Positions 31,574 through 49,600 of a stretch of DNA of 64,000 nt are shown here, one piece after another (position 1 is the first letter of the stretch; each line of letters opens with the position of its first letter). The stretch is from Halocaridina rubra. Lineage: Eukaryota; Arthropoda; Malacostraca; Decapoda; Atyidae. The DNA is taken from positions 67,501 to 131,500 of the forward strand of contig JAXCGZ010003871.1 in the NCBI GenBank assembly GCA_037179515.1. Direction: 5' to 3'. The notes under the pieces are model-generated. The model had not been told where the DNA came from, did no database searches, and was given only the letters and a program-made list of their open reading frames with translations. The translations under genes were made by a program, and so were the position numbers.

Positions 31574-32255
31574 CTCCTCCTCTTCTACCGTTTAACGTGA
31601 TCGGATATTATGACGATAATGGAAAAAAGCATTAAGAACAAACAGCAAACAAACTTGCGATATAACGTCGTCAGGGAAATAGCGTGCGATGGTGCATCAG
31701 CTGATACATAGGCGGCAAAACGTTTTGGTTTGAGGTTCATTCTCCCGCATCCTCCTCCTCTTCTACTGCTTAATGCGATCGGATATTATGAAGAGAATTG
31801 AAAAAAGCATTAAGAACAAACTTGCGATATAATATCGTCGGGGAAATAGTGTGCGAGGGTGCATCAGCTGATACGGAGGCGGCAAAACGTTTGCAGATAG
31901 GGGTTTGTTCTCCCTCATCCTCCTCATCTTCTACCGCTTAATGCGATTGGATATTATGAAGAAAATTGAAAAAAAGCATCAAGAACAAACAGCAAACAAA
32001 CTTGCGATATAATATAGTCAGGGATATTGCATGCGAGGGTGCATCAGCTTATACAGAGGTGGCAAAACGTTTGCAGATAGATGTTTGGCCTCCCACATCC
32101 TCCTTCTCTTCTACCGCTTAATGCGTTCGGAAATTATGAAGAGAATTGAAAAAAAGCATTAAGAACAAACAGCAAACAAACTTGCTATATAATATCATCA
32201 GGGAAATAGCATGCAAGGGTGCATCTGCTGATACGGAGGAGGCAAAACTTTGCAT
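31574..32255 (+). repeat. ~175-bp tandem repeat, four units
   Basis: Units anchored at tcttct at 31581, 31759, 31927 and 32107 (spacings 178, 168, 180). Each unit carries gcgatcggatatt-like, aagaacaaac and ggtgcatcagct blocks. In one frame each unit gives a related peptide around YNIVREIAC and GASADTEAAKR, broken in places by stops and a deletion in unit 2. Confidence 0.85.
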
Positions 32256-32575
32256 CCTCGTGCTCACCGCCACCATGCATGTCCCAGTGTATGCCTGCTG
32301 CCCACCGCATAGTGGAGTGCATTAGTTTGTTTACTGTACAGCAAATCTATATATCTTTTATACCGTACACTATTTGCATGTTAATATAAATAACTACATA
32401 TGTACTTATAAAATATGTTTTTCTTATCTCATATCTTTGGTATAGTGTGTCTATGTATGGTTGTGAAATGTATCTATGCCCATTCTCATTGTTTCTTATG
32501 GGAAATGACTTGTTACATTACACGAAAATTACAATACGCGCCACTGCTGAGAACCTATCTTCGTGTTATTATAAG

Positions 32576-33621
<1,046 letters not shown>

Positions 33622-33725
33622 AAAAACATTTATTCAAGGTAACGATCACACCTGCCAAAACCGAAGATAGAAAGAATTGTCTTAGCCTTCAGTAGAAAAA
33701 GAAGTACGAGACATAAAACCGACCA
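33622..33725 (+). mobile_element. SINE (family A), headless degenerate copy
   Basis: Only the tail half is recognisable: gaggata, aacgatcac, ctgccaaaacc, cttagcc and agtagaaaaagaagtacgag in the family order. Confidence 0.6.
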
Positions 33726-36476
<2,751 letters not shown>

Positions 36477-37363
36477 ACTGAGTTCAACACCAAGAGGGGG
36501 CCATTACATAATACACCATCATCATTATACCAAAGTAAAATGCATTTTTGGTAAATTTTCAAGTGCTCCAGTTAAACAGTCATTATTTATGTGTTAGAAT
36601 TATCGTATAATGGGCCCACGAAGTCCCGGCCACCCTAAGGGGTGGATATCGATAACGAATTATCATACATCGGCATCAGAAGATTTCAAACGCTCTAGCT
36701 AATCATATCAATATCTCATAGAATGGTAATTATATGCTGCAGAACTTTTCAAACGCTTTGGCTAAGGTGGTCTCATTAACTCAACTTCACCCTGCTACGA
36801 GATAAGGGGAGGAGCTTAGAATGTTATTGCGGCAGCCATACTAGAAGAGGAAGGAGTGTACCATTTGCTTTGATTGGAATTATTCTATTGTTACTTTTAT
36901 TGTTTTACATCTTAAGCCCGGAAAAATGAAGTTAAAAACATCAAGAATTATTCCTGCCAAGACCACAGATGTTGGAAGTGTTTATTTTTTACGATACGTG
37001 ATATAAATGTTTATGCCAGTAGTCAACAGAAAGGGCTTGCCCTTGGCATTCTTCTAGGAATCGAGTAAAGGTAATTTATTAGGTATTATACCTTTAAAAT
37101 GGTAACAAAAGTGAGGCAAATTATTATTTACATTTCCAATCAGGAGTTGCTTGAATTATAATGTTTTGGGGTTGGTTAGATTACTTCACCCCCAGCTGGA
37201 AAACAAGGTGATATTATTTGTTTTGGTTTTAGATATATATTTGATGGTAAATATTTTCATCTCAATCATTGAGAGTGTGTAAGGAAACATTTACTCCAGA
37301 GTCAATTATGCCATACACTGAGATGATGATCAGTTATTAGGAGTGGAGACTATGGAACACCTA
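36477..37363. other. Intergenic stretch
   Basis: No gene or recognised element. Confidence 0.4.
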
Positions 37364-37595
37364 CAGTTTAGCGAGGCATACCATTGTTCCACCAATTCTC
37401 TAGTCAAAACCCACCAATAGATGGCGATAGGCTCTGACTAGAACCTAACCTAACCTAAATGTTCACTAATTGAAAAGTCTGAACTAGAATGACCGAGGGT
37501 CGACCGTGGGTGGCGGGTCAAGGTCAGGTTAGGGTCGAACTACTTACCTGAGTGGAGGGATGAGGTCGTTTAGCGGCATGCTCCGCTAAACTGTA
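37364..37595. repeat. Possible small foldback element
   Basis: acagtttagcgaggcat at 37364 recurs inverted at the right end, where gtttagcgg (37568-37576) and ccgctaaac (37583-37591) also form a local stem with a 6-base loop. The interior holds three CCTAA-type units (37441-37459). Confidence 0.4.
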
Positions 37596-37742
37596 AACTA
37601 CCCGGAGACTATTATAGACTCTTGATGTTACAGAATTTATGCTAGGAGGCCTCAATGGCCAAAGAGTAAGCAGATTATAAAATAACTGTGGATATTCAGT
37701 TTTGTTCAATGACTTCTGTAAATTATGGGTAAATATGTACAC

Positions 37743-38096
37743 TAGGACCCGTCTCACTTTTGAGGTGATAATGGTATTTTTCCTATTGTTGTTGATGTGT
37801 TTTTAGAGCATTTTATATCGAAACCATCAGAAGTTTATACAAATTAAACCCATCATAACCAAACCTAACCTAAAAATAGTAATTTACGACAGTTTTTAAG
37901 ATCAGCTCCATACAAAAAAAAAAAAAAACCATAGGGATATATGTTGAAAGTTACCATTTTTGAGGCTAGAGTATGTTAGGTTTGGTTAGATCAGGTTAAC
38001 GTACAGTTTCCGATGGTTATCAAGGTCACATCCATTAAAAAACATCAAAAACCATAGGAAAAATATAATTTTCACCCCCAATGAGACAGGCCCAAT
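37743..38096. mobile_element. Foldback (MITE-like) element
   Basis: Inverted arms at about 37743-37815 and 38030-38096, sharing gtctca, atttttcctat and tttttgatg-type blocks, with a ~215-bp interior containing aacctaacct on one side and gttaggttt on the other. The ends resemble GGxCCxGTCTCA. No clear target-site duplication. Confidence 0.65.
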
Positions 38097-39444
38097 TGTA
38101 ATAAGTTTACCAAATCATGTTATACGTTCAAAACCATTTTTAGTAGTTTAGTATCTTTTGGTTTTCATTGAATCATTAAATATTCCAAGTTGTCGTGTTA
38201 GGTTTGGTATATTTTGATGGTAGCTTCTTGGGTGCTAAGCCCATATTTTTGGTGTTCCATTTTTTTGATGGACATTTTGGTGCTAAGTAGATTATTATAT
38301 TGTGAAAAGCTACCTATTCCATCTATTTTTACAAAACAGATGAAAATATTTATATTGTAATAATGACGATTTATGAACTAGCTATTTATTTAAATGAAAT
38401 TTCTTGACATTACTTGATTACACGGTAATTAGTCATCCTTATTTCTAATACGATCATTAGTTTGTAATTATTTTTTCTAAGATTGAAGCCATCAACACTG
38501 TTTAATTTTTTATTAATTTTAATATTAGTTTGACTGCAGTAAATAACTGATGTAGTGGAATATCCCTACACCAGCTTATTATTGACATATCATCTTCCTG
38601 TTGAAATAATGTATAACAGAATATAAACAACACTTATTTTTTGGTTGTTTACTGTTAAAGCACTTGACTTTATGGAACAAAATCTGGATACTTGTTGATC
38701 AATGGATATTTCATGAACTCACCATTAGATTATGAAAATCTGTGTAGAGCATTTATTTATAAATTTATTCACAATAAAATTCTTGAGAAGTTTCATTTAT
38801 AGACTTATTTTTTGTTCTACTATTGTAACTGATAGCATTCAGAAAAGTCATATGTAATTGTTACCCATGATTATATGTTTATAGCTTTACAGCTCATGAC
38901 AGGTTGCTTTTTTATTATTCTATTTTTACGTGAGCTGCAAGATAATTAAAATCATCCTTGTAGAGGAATCTAGTAGACTTGTCATTTTTTCCATCACTCA
39001 GTCATGAATAATTATACTGTATTCATTTAAGTTTCCTTCTTTGAATCTAGTTGCATATAACATATGATTTGTGTTTTAGAATTTAGTTCTGGTGATTTAG
39101 TCAGTGAGGAGATCAAAGGCGCTGGAAGACTTGAAGAACTTCCTTCTAGTCAGTCGGCCATTTGAAGTATCTAATTTTGCGAATCTTGACTCTCTGGAAC
39201 AAGGTCCTCGGACTTTTCCGTTTCTTTGTCTTCATTTGTGCTGGAACTTGGGGGTCTTCTGTCATTTTGTCGAAGGTCATTTCATAGTGGTGCCCTTTTG
39301 GAGTTGACAGCGGTATCATAGGCGATTCCGAAGACAAAAAAGATAAATGCATCAGCTGTCGTAATGCCGGTCATATTTGCTGGAAAAGCTCGGTCCTTTA
39401 ATGTTGGAAAACAGTTGTCGTTGTTCATGAAGTTGTAATTCGTT
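38097..39444. other. Intergenic stretch
   Basis: No supported gene or recognised element. Confidence 0.4.
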
Positions 39445-39993
39445 GTGATTACCTAATTGTGTTTACGGGAAAGAGCCCAAAGCTCGTATCTTCCCGTCTC
39501 CTGATCGGTTCCATATTAGACTTAGTGATACTTATCATACCTGTCCTTAAAACTATGGATTGAGATAGCATTAACTACCTCCTCGCTTAGCCAATTCCAA
39601 TTATCAACTACTCTTACACTGAAAAAGTATTTCCTTACATCCTGCAAAGAAGTTTTCTTACGAAGCTTCAAACTATGACCTCTAGTTCTAGAGCCAGCCA
39701 TATCAAAATATCCATCCCTATCCACTCTATCATAACCATGAAGGAATTTAAAGACTGTCACCATATCCCCCTCACTCTTCTAGCTTCGAGTGATGGTAAG
39801 TCTAATTCCCTCAGCCTCTCATCATAACTGAGATTGCGTATTTGTGGCACCAGTTTCGTGGCATGTCTTTGAACTTTTTCAAGCTTAGCTATGTGCTTTT
39901 TCAAGTGCAGATTCCAAAAGGGGGCTGCATATTCGAGTTTTGGCCTCACATAGGTTACATAAATATTTCTGAACATTTCCTTGTCCATGTGCC
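39445..39993 (-). mobile_element. CR1-like LINE copy 3, 5'-truncated and frameshifted
   Basis: Antisense 3' end and C-terminal ORF2 region, nearly identical to the copy at 3831-6435. A run of five C at about 39767-39771, against six in the longer copy, shifts the frame and splits the ORF into 39522-39764 and 39758-39988. The 5' break is at about 39993. Confidence 0.88.
39522..39988 (-). pseudogene. LINE ORF2 C-terminal fragment with a 1-bp frameshift
   Basis: Two overlapping frames together cover the CR1 C-terminal region (KLEYAAPFW, DLPSLEARRVRG, then HSFKDRYDKYH). The single-base loss lies in the homopolymer near 39770. No RT catalytic motif is present. Confidence 0.85.
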
Positions 39994-42025
39994 CACCCCT
40001 TTGTTAGCTCCATTGGTAGGGGTAGTTGGAATGATATGGAATAGGCACATTAAATGTTTGGGTCATATCGACTTTTATAGGCACTGAGAGTTAATAATTG
40101 TACCGGAAATCATCCTTGCTACTGAAGATCTTACTGCATTAATCCTTCCTCGATAAGTGCAGTCTCTTTGACCTTTGTCGTTGCCGATCAAAGGTCAGGG
40201 ACCGCGCTAAGGATTATTGCTCTGAAAATAAACATTGAAGCTCGCCGCCTGCTTCTTGAGAAAAGATACGAGATTTTCACCTTCGTTTGTTCTTGCCACT
40301 GACCAAAGGGTGAGTAGATAGGTCAAAAAGAATTATAAAAGAAATAAAGTGAGAAAGAATAATTCATATATACTCTCTACTTATTTCAATATGGTATAAA
40401 GTAATTTTAAAATGAAATTCGCCAAAATTCGGCCGTATGGTTTGGCCGTGGAAGTCTAATTTATTTACGGCCAGTCATTTTTGTATACGGCCAAATTTAA
40501 GGATCTGGCCACCCTGGTTTTCATAGTGCCTTTGTAAGTAACAGAGATTTCTATCTCAGATTAATTATGTACTACATTGACATGATATTATGCTTAGCTG
40601 TGAGGGGGAAGATTTTCTTGTATTTCCTGTATGTTGTAGTTGGTGATTCGACACATGTTTTGTGTTATGTGAAAAATATGGCATACAGTATTTGTAGCAC
40701 ATAATCGTCGTAAGAGCTGACTAGGAAGGTCTATCCGTTTTGTTGGGGGAAAAATGATTCTACCTCCGTATTCCATAGTTTACTATAAGGGACGAGACAA
40801 AGAGCTGGCAGTCCCAACCTCCCTGAATTTGTTTTCTATTCACGGAACAAGAGACTTGAGGAGGTATAGAGTAAGATGAAGTTAGTTTCAGCTGGATATG
40901 ACATCATTGTTAAAAGAAGTCATATGTAAAGCAAGTACAAATGAGATTACAATAAGAGAGAGAAAAAGCTGTGGTGTTTGTAAACTTGGAAGACACCGAA
41001 ATTTTTCGAAAATTTGAGCCCCATTTTGTAATGATGATGGAATATGTTTACTGGGGATATAGATAGAAACTTTTAAAATAGTTTCCATTAGTGTCTATAA
41101 CTGGATGATTATAACCCTGTATGAGGCTGGATATGATAGTAAAGTCCTCTTTGAGGTCATATTATTTACAATATGAAAAGTTGTGAAATTTTCATCACCC
41201 AAATGATCACTATATAAACAGATTTAATTTTTTGTTTTACAGGTTTCATTTGCTGGATGCTTTTTGGAATGCAGTACAAACTAAGGCCATTTTTATTAAT
41301 GCCATAGAAGATGTTTGATGCAGATTTTGAATGATATCTGGACATAGCAGTGAAAGATGAGTGAAGGTTTCTAAATTTGTTTTTGTTTGCAATTTTGCAT
41401 CAACATATGGTACTGTATATATGGTATGTTATGTGATTTTTGTTTTCCTATATATTACTTAACTTGCCTTATATTTCAGGAAGTACCAAGCTAATGCAGA
41501 CCTCCCTTATACATTGTCCTTTGGAGTGACTAGTACCCTTTAATTCAGGATTCTGGGATCTCAGACTGGACAAAATAATCGCAGATAAGTACAGTATAGA
41601 TTTCTTAATTTATATTGTTTCATTTTTGAAATTAAATTTGTTTCGTGGTTTGTGCGAAAATATTAACCAAAGTTTTATATTATACATCAAGCAATAACAC
41701 AGTCCTTCCATTTGCAGTAACACAAGACTCCTAAACATCAAGATGAACATACAGTGGAGACTGCAATCAACATATCACCAAGGATTATGATGGAGTATAT
41801 CATCTATGAACATACTGTGTCTCAAAGCCATCTGAAATGCCTCATCTCTTTAAATAGTGTTGTTTATCATTGTTCTAGAGCATATATATGAAGAATCTAT
41901 TTCGTAATTTTAGACATTGAAAATCTACTCATTAAGACAGTACTGTACATGTCACCTCTAGAAAAATTAGTCTCTCTCTCAGCTACAATTCATTTCAGGT
42001 GGCTACAAAGGACCTCTTTAATCAG

Positions 42026-42027
<2 letters not shown>
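39994..42027. other. Intergenic stretch
   Basis: No supported gene. Short reading frames here have no recognisable domain or splice context. Confidence 0.4.

Positions 42028-42107
<80 letters not shown>
42028..42107. repeat. (AT)n microsatellite
   Basis: Pure AT run of about 40 units. Confidence 0.95.
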
Positions 42108-42110
<3 letters not shown>

Positions 42111-44118
42111 TATGTAATTCTTAGAGAGTCAGATGTTGATTTTACTATTGAAATTATTCCTACTATGCACAGTCATATAAAGAATTGCTTAAAATATAAA
42201 GATACATTCATCTTGAATATGTTAAATACACATTTTTACTTATCAATTGAGACCTGCAGTTGTATATTAATGCTTAATATAATAATGTGTTTAAGTTGTA
42301 CGAGAGGTCTTTTCTGATTCTTTATATTATTGTGTTTAAGCACTCGTCACTTACATTTGGTATACTGTATCATTATTTCAAAAGGAAGATACGATATCAC
42401 ATTTATTAATAGCTAAATCAATAGCAATCACTCAAGTCATTCGTTCATAGTAAAATACTGTTTTCATTTTGGCTTACGATAACTTTGTCCTGGTAGTAAT
42501 GTCTTAAGAACTAACCAGTTATATATAGATGGAAATTTTTTATTTTTCTTGCTACAATTTTATAGAATATTAACCTCAGTGCTAATATACAGTCTTTATT
42601 CTATCATTAGTTTTTCAAAGATTCAAGTCTTCAGTTTAATTTAATTTTAGATTAATTATAGCATTTATTATACTGCTGTAAGTAACTGAACTATCGGAAC
42701 AGGTAATGATTTCTTAAAGTTTCTACTTGCTCCTTATTATTAAAATATTATATCTTCCATTTTAGATAATGCATATTTATATATAACAACATGCAATTTT
42801 TATTTTTAGATGTTTTTGTGAAAGCACTTGAAAGCATGGGAGCATTTCTCAATACTTTGTGATCAAGAGATAGTACTTAGGAACTCACTTTGCAAAATTA
42901 TGCAACATTGAGTAATGTATTTATTTTTCAACTTAATTTTCTATATGATGTATAATATGTGAATATTGTTTTAATTATTTAATATGTTAATGTTATTCTA
43001 AGAGATAGCAGTCATGAATTTCTTATGCAAATGTGACTCATGATTATATGTGCTTTTACAACAACACAAGATAACCATAGTTTATGAATTATTCAGTTTC
43101 AACTTCGGTATTATATTTGAATATGAGTAAATGCAGAAAGGCCTAACATAAATATACTTTACTCTCCAAGAATAGTGCTCTTCACATTATTTTGTTTTCC
43201 CATAAGTTATGGTAGTTTTTGACATCTATGCAGGTTTTGTTGTAAGTCAGTATACACCTCTCTGGAAACCACTTATGGAGAGTTGTCAACCATTATGATA
43301 TGCATTTCTCTGTTTTGATTATGTATGTATTTGTTGTAAATTTCTGTGCATTTGATATTTACGAAATGAAATGGAGTGTTCATTAATTCAGCTGTCATGA
43401 AACCATGGCTTATAGATTTACATTCTCACATTACAATTGCAGGATAGGTATTATCGCGTTTATAGAAGGCTCTTTTAAGCTCAGATAATGCAATTCCTAT
43501 TGCCATTTTTTCAGGGCTCTGAATCCTAAAAAAATATATTCTTTGAAGATTTTTACCGTGAAACCAGTCAAACTTTAATTTCTAATTTGTATTTTATTAA
43601 CTAGTTTGATATTTCTTTATGTAATGCAGTATCCTATCCTTGTTATATACTACAGTACTTTATTAGAATAGCATAATTACTTGATATATTATTATTATTA
43701 TTATTATTTCATTTTTCTTAGTAATCATTATTACTATTGTCATCATCATGTTACTTGGAGCTATTTCCTATTCATGAATTATATAAAGAATTTAAAAAAC
43801 AAAAAGTAATAGCATACAAAGTAATTTATTTTGATGTTTTTGCTTAGGTTTCATGATATAACTTGGACCTCATTGAAATATACTAACACTGTGGCTATTA
43901 AGTGCAGAAATTATCTTAGATAACAATAACTTCAAAGCTGCAAAACTACTATAAATATAATTGATTATGAATTCATTAATCTTTTGCTATTTACAACTTT
44001 GTCATGATTATTGAACACTCCTTTTCATTCTTGTGTCATAATTTTTGTCACTCAGTTTTTTTTTCATGCAACTAATAACAGTAGGAGGTAGATTACTAAC
44101 AAAGGAAATATGTGTAAC
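42108..44118. other. Intergenic stretch
   Basis: AT-rich, no gene seen; a short ATT/ATC tract lies around 43685-43750. Confidence 0.4.
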
Positions 44119-44735
44119 CCTATGGCCATGCCTCCTGAGTAGGCATGAGATGGGGAGCAGCAAGGGAGTGCCTGCTGCTGGACTTGGTGTTCTCTCCCTC
44201 TAGGAAGCCAGACCTGGCACAGAGTAAGGAGAGTGCACATGGTCCTTTCTTTCACCCAAAAATGGTTATTGAGTCAAGTACTAAGTACTGAAATAGCATT
44301 TATATCTTCATAGCCAAGTATATAAAATCACTAACTTGATTATAAGGCAATTGTAATCAACATAGTGAAAATTGAATGTATGTTGAGGTAGACAAGTTCT
44401 TTAGAGAGATTGCTTAATCTGATGTAAATAGGAAAAGTTTTGTTTTTACGGAAGTATGATTTTTTGTAAGTTTCAAACATGTCCATGAAAAAAAAGGAAC
44501 TTTAAGAGAGAAGTTCTTGTATGTTGTAGAAATGAAGCAAAAAATTGATGTATAGTGAGTGGTAAAATACTACTATTTACTTGATGTAATGCATGTATTT
44601 ATTTTTAATGTATCAACCAATACTGCTCTTATCATTGGTGCATGCTAAAATATATATCTTTTATGGATTCTAATTCTGATGTGAGTGGCAGTATCTTTAT
44701 AGTAACTTATGTTAATACTTTTGACATCCGAACGA
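44119..44735 (+). repeat. Left inverted arm
   Basis: GC-rich outer ~130 bp, then AT-rich sequence; pairs with 51350-51961. Confidence 0.85.
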
Positions 44736-45543
44736 TATTTGTGAAATGTTACCTATAAGTATGTATTGTTACCTGTTGTTGCACATACTTCTCTTTACTC
44801 CTTTTGTGCTATATGAAAATTATCTGATCCCTAATAATGATTATAAAAGTAATATTATTTCTTTAATATTTGAAGTTGAAACTGTAGCAAATCCAATGTC
44901 ATTTATTACGAGTATTTTTTAAAGTAATTTAATATTCAAAATTTATGATTTAACTCTTGACATTTTAGGGCATGAGTGACCCCATATTAATGTATCTCTC
45001 TGAGATGTTCGTCTATAGCGTGCGTATGAGAATATTATAGTGATATTATATGACTGAATTATTAGAAGTCGTTGGCTTAATCACATTTGCTACCAACCTT
45101 TTATGGCCCTGGAAGAGTTTTGTGCAATTATTTTATGCTTGACTCAAAAGTTCTTTAGGGGGAGACCGGTATGGTGTTTAAGCTTTTGTGTTTTGTACTC
45201 AGAATTCACGTTTTTTTTTATGCTAGGATAGGAGAGAAAACGGTGACCTGACTATTTGGGGTTAAGAACATGCCTACCTTAGGCATTAGTCATGAAGAGC
45301 CTACGCTGGCCACCTCTTACACATGAATAATGTAGTTGCGAATGTAATGCTATTAGGTTTATTTTTATAATTCCATATAATTTTTAACTTTTAATTAAAT
45401 GGTGTTGTCTTTCGAGGACTGCAGTTCTTTAGAGTAATAGTTATTCAGTTATTAGATTATCTTCATTAATAATGTATAATCTGTTATATTTTTGATGGAT
45501 GTGCAATAACCACAGCTGTGTATATATTTTTTATTTTGCTAGA

Positions 45544-46698
45544 GAATACTTATTTTTGGCACTATCTGAGACAGCTGTATCCTTATAATATTTGCATATT
45601 GTTTTAATTTTGTAAATTTGTCTGTTTTTAATTTTTGGTTCTAGTATTGTCTTTGTTTTAACTTGGTGGGTTTATTTCTGACTGCTCTGGTTTCTCATTA
45701 GACTGGTTACCTTGAAGGTTGTTGATATTGAAGAATTTTCTCTTCCAGGCAGCCTGTTGCATGTGAAAATACTAATGCATTTACTTTATATTCCTATCAT
45801 AGAGTTTGATGACATTTGAAACAATGAAATCTCAGCTTATCACATCAAAAGGTCCTGAGCTCTTTTCCTTTTTATTTTTGGTTTGTAGAACTTCTCTTCT
45901 ACTTGATCTACTAAAGAAAGAGAGAGTAGGGAGTGCTGAATCTGCCATATTTTAATTCCTGTAAAGTCAGTGGGCTATGTCAGCACACTATTAATTTCAG
46001 ATAGCTGATAAGATGGTATGAGACTTTGATAAGGGCCTCGGTTCTTTTCAATACCTCATCTATTTGGGGAAAAAGGCTGGGAGAGTTTAAACAGTCATTG
46101 AGGTGGTTTCTCGAAGTCATGGAATACATATTTTTGGCACTATCTGAGACAGCTATATCCTTATAATATTTGTATATTGTTTAAATTTTGTAAATTTGTC
46201 TGTTTTTAATTTTTGGTTCTAGTATTGTCTTTGTTTTAACTGGATGAGTTTATTTCTGACTGCTCTGGTTTCTCATTAGACTGGTTACCGTGAAGGTTCT
46301 TGATATTGAAGAATTTTCTCTTCCAGGCAGCCTGTTGCATGTGAAAATACTAATGCATTTACTTTATATTCCTGTCATAGAGTTTGATGATATTTGAAAC
46401 AATGAAATCTCAGCTTATCACATCAAAAGGTCCTGAGCTCTTTTCCTTTTTATTTTTGGTTTGTAGAACTTCTCTTCTACTTGATCTACTAAAGAAAGAG
46501 AGAGTAGGGAGTGCTGAATCTGCCATATTTTAATTCCTGTAAAGTCAGTGGGCTATGTCAGTACACTATTAATTTCTGATAGCTGATAAGATGGTATGAG
46601 ACTTTGATAGGGCCTCAGTTCTTTTCAATACCTCATCTAGTTGGGGAAAAAGGCTGGGAGTGTTTAAACAATCATTGAGGTAGGATCTCAAAGTCATG
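45544..46698. repeat. 578-bp tandem duplication
   Basis: Unit 1 at about 45544-46121 and unit 2 at about 46122-46698, starting at gaatac-tatttttggcac. They differ by scattered substitutions and one or two indels (about 95% alike). It lies inside the 7.8-kb unit. Neither strand shows a long open frame. Confidence 0.92.
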
Positions 46699-49600
46699 GA
46701 TGTTGGTGTTTGCTCTGTTATCTCTGGACTTTAGGTGGATTCCCATTTCTTTCATTTCTATGCATTTAGTAGGCTTAGAAGTTGTTGCTCCTTCTCAGAG
46801 GATGGTTTGCCAAAGTTTCCTATTTCTTGCAGTGGTTTCTAAGTTGTTTAATGTCAGTGTCACAGTTCTTCATGTGAATGTTTAGGACATATTTGCATTT
46901 TTTCTATTGTCCACTTCTTTTGTTTGCGTTTATCAAGATAGGAGTGGATGTCTTTCAGCAGGTATTCGTCTTTCTTGTACTTGGTATTGAGCCATGCACT
47001 CTATACAGTCATTCATATAGTGTGAGCAGTACATTTACATTCTTGGTAAATGCTGTAAGGAGAGCTGATTCACACTGTAATTGTAAAAATAATTTAAGTT
47101 ACAAAGCAATAATTTTGCTTAGTTTTTTAAGGATATTTTATACCTAGATGCCATTGAATATTCGATCACATACGAGTTCAATACTGTTTTCTATTGCATG
47201 AATATTTGATGGTAGAATTCGACAGTGCCTTCCTGTGGCGGAATAGTTTACAAGATCTAGGGTATATTTTAGCATGTTTTTTATGGATAGTATTCATTAG
47301 TGGTCTGTTCAGATTTTCAATATGCTCATATCACAAAGAAAGTATTCTAAATGTAGAACTCAAATCAATATATTCTATTAGTCATTTCTTGAGGTGTTGC
47401 TGCCTCTGTGAGTAGACGCAATATGACCTGTTACATGTTTTCGCTCTGATTTTGTTTAGTTAGAAAATATTTATACTCGCATGCATCAGTGATGATGGTC
47501 TGATCTTACTTCCTTTTCAGTACTGGTATGTCAGTACTTTTTGAAAGATTGGATTTCATAAGAAAATGGTGTAGGTATACTTGACCATGCATAATTTTAT
47601 GCAGGTCTCTTATCACATGAAGTACTTTATGGCTCCTGTTTTTATTTAGAATATATTTATCTGATTTTTCTTATGCACAGGATTTAATCATGCTCATATT
47701 TTCTTTTTGAACTCTGCAAAACTCACCAAATATTAATCGCAAAATGAAGATAATATGCAGGTGTATTGTAGCAAAGCCAGCTTTCACTGAGTTTTGCTAT
47801 TATTCTTTCTTCTAAACTTGAATGCCTCTTTGTGACGAGAGACAACTTTGTCTTTTATATCTATTCTGTAAAATATTATAAGTAGCCAATGATTTTATCT
47901 GTACACATCATTGAAACTGGTGTTTATAAACATTACAGGTAATTTGTTGACTCTTGTAATTTGTTTGGCATCTTTGGGCTTATGTTTAATTGTTTTCCAA
48001 CTTTAGCAGAATTGTATTTATTCTCACATTATTGCCAGAAGTTTAACAATGTCTCATCTTGCCAGAGATGTTACATGTATTCTGTCTGCTCCAGTTTGGC
48101 ATATTTCATATGGTAGTGTAAAATAAATGGATTTTGCATATGTATTCATTCTAAATAGGCTGAAAGTTTATTATAAAATTGCTTACTTCTCAATTTCAAG
48201 CATACTTAGGTTGAATATGCTGTAGAGCAAATTGCAAACTTTATGGTTAATAAATTAGAATTTGCTCTAAGACGTTATTGCCATCGATGACTTATTTGAT
48301 ATATTTGTCTTATTAGAGTTTGCCTCTTCCTCTTTGAGCTAGTTTAGTTTGAATATGTTGTATAAACAACAAGTAACCGCATAGTAGCAGAGGAATTTTC
48401 TTCAAGACACGTTTGCCTCGGATGTCTTATTTGATATATTCGTCTAATTAGCTTGGCTCTTTCTCTTTAAGTCAGATTAAACACTCTGGCTTCAGAGCTC
48501 AGATGAGAATTCAGTCTTCATCAAACATGCTCTGAACCTTTAATAGGGATTACTATTTAGCCTTGTCTTACAGCCTTCCGATATACATTAAAGTTACTTG
48601 AGTACTAAGAAGGAAATATTATTACGTATCGTAATCCACAATTAGCTGGTGTTTAGAACAAATCATATATATACTTGTGAGATAGTAAAGCTTGTTTTAC
48701 GTCACAGACTCCCTTTTCTACCAAGGGCTAGGACGGTTGTTTTCTTGCGAAGGACTTGTTTTGGCAGATGTATTCGTTACCCTGAGTGCATGCCCTTGCT
48801 AACCTCAGACGTGTGAGATATTACACCAACCTAATTTGGAAGCTGCTACATGTCTTGTTCCTCGGATATGTTTGTAAGGATTGTATTTCTTTGACATAAA
48901 TATCTGTTGATCCCTAGTGAGTTTTGACATTATGCAATGTCAGGCTTTTCTTATCACCACATTGGAAAAAGTCTAATTACAAATTCCTTGTCATCGTTTG
49001 CATACAAGAATATTCTGAAATCTGTTGGTCTTTGGCGCTGTTACCAGCCATTTTATGTAGCACTCTTGTGTCTTCTCTGTTTGGAGTGTAGATACAATAG
49101 CAAAGCTGTTGTTCATGTTTCTGATTCGATTGATCCATTCGGATTTGCAGTTTCAATTCATTTTTATGCGTTAGTCTTTTCCATTCAGTATAACATACTT
49201 CATGCGTCTTTACTCTGATTTTATTGTCAGGTTGAATTTGTAGTTATCATGCATGGCTTTATGGTCATCATCAGATATTACTCTCCTTTGTGTTTTGTCT
49301 CTATGTCCAATGATACGCAGACTTGTTGCCATCATTTGAGTCATGTCTGTCACTCCTATCTGTTAAATACTGAGGTATAACTGTATTGTATCTGACTGAT
49401 TATTGCAGTAATATTATTTACATTTCCATATAAGGTCATCTCTACTATGCTTTATTCATTACTTAGATGGTCTTTAAATAACACCCATGTCATGATTATA
49501 CAAAAAGGCAGACTGCCATGGTATCTGTCATAATTAACCAATATGTTCACCACAGATAAATAGATAACCACTATATTGTGATGAAGTGGTTACATCTAAA

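Noticed and set aside
44064..44255. 63-codon minus-strand frame in the left inverted arm
   Set aside because: It is present only because the arm is GC-rich. No domain is recognisable, it spans the arm boundary at 44119, and the right arm does not preserve it as a gene.
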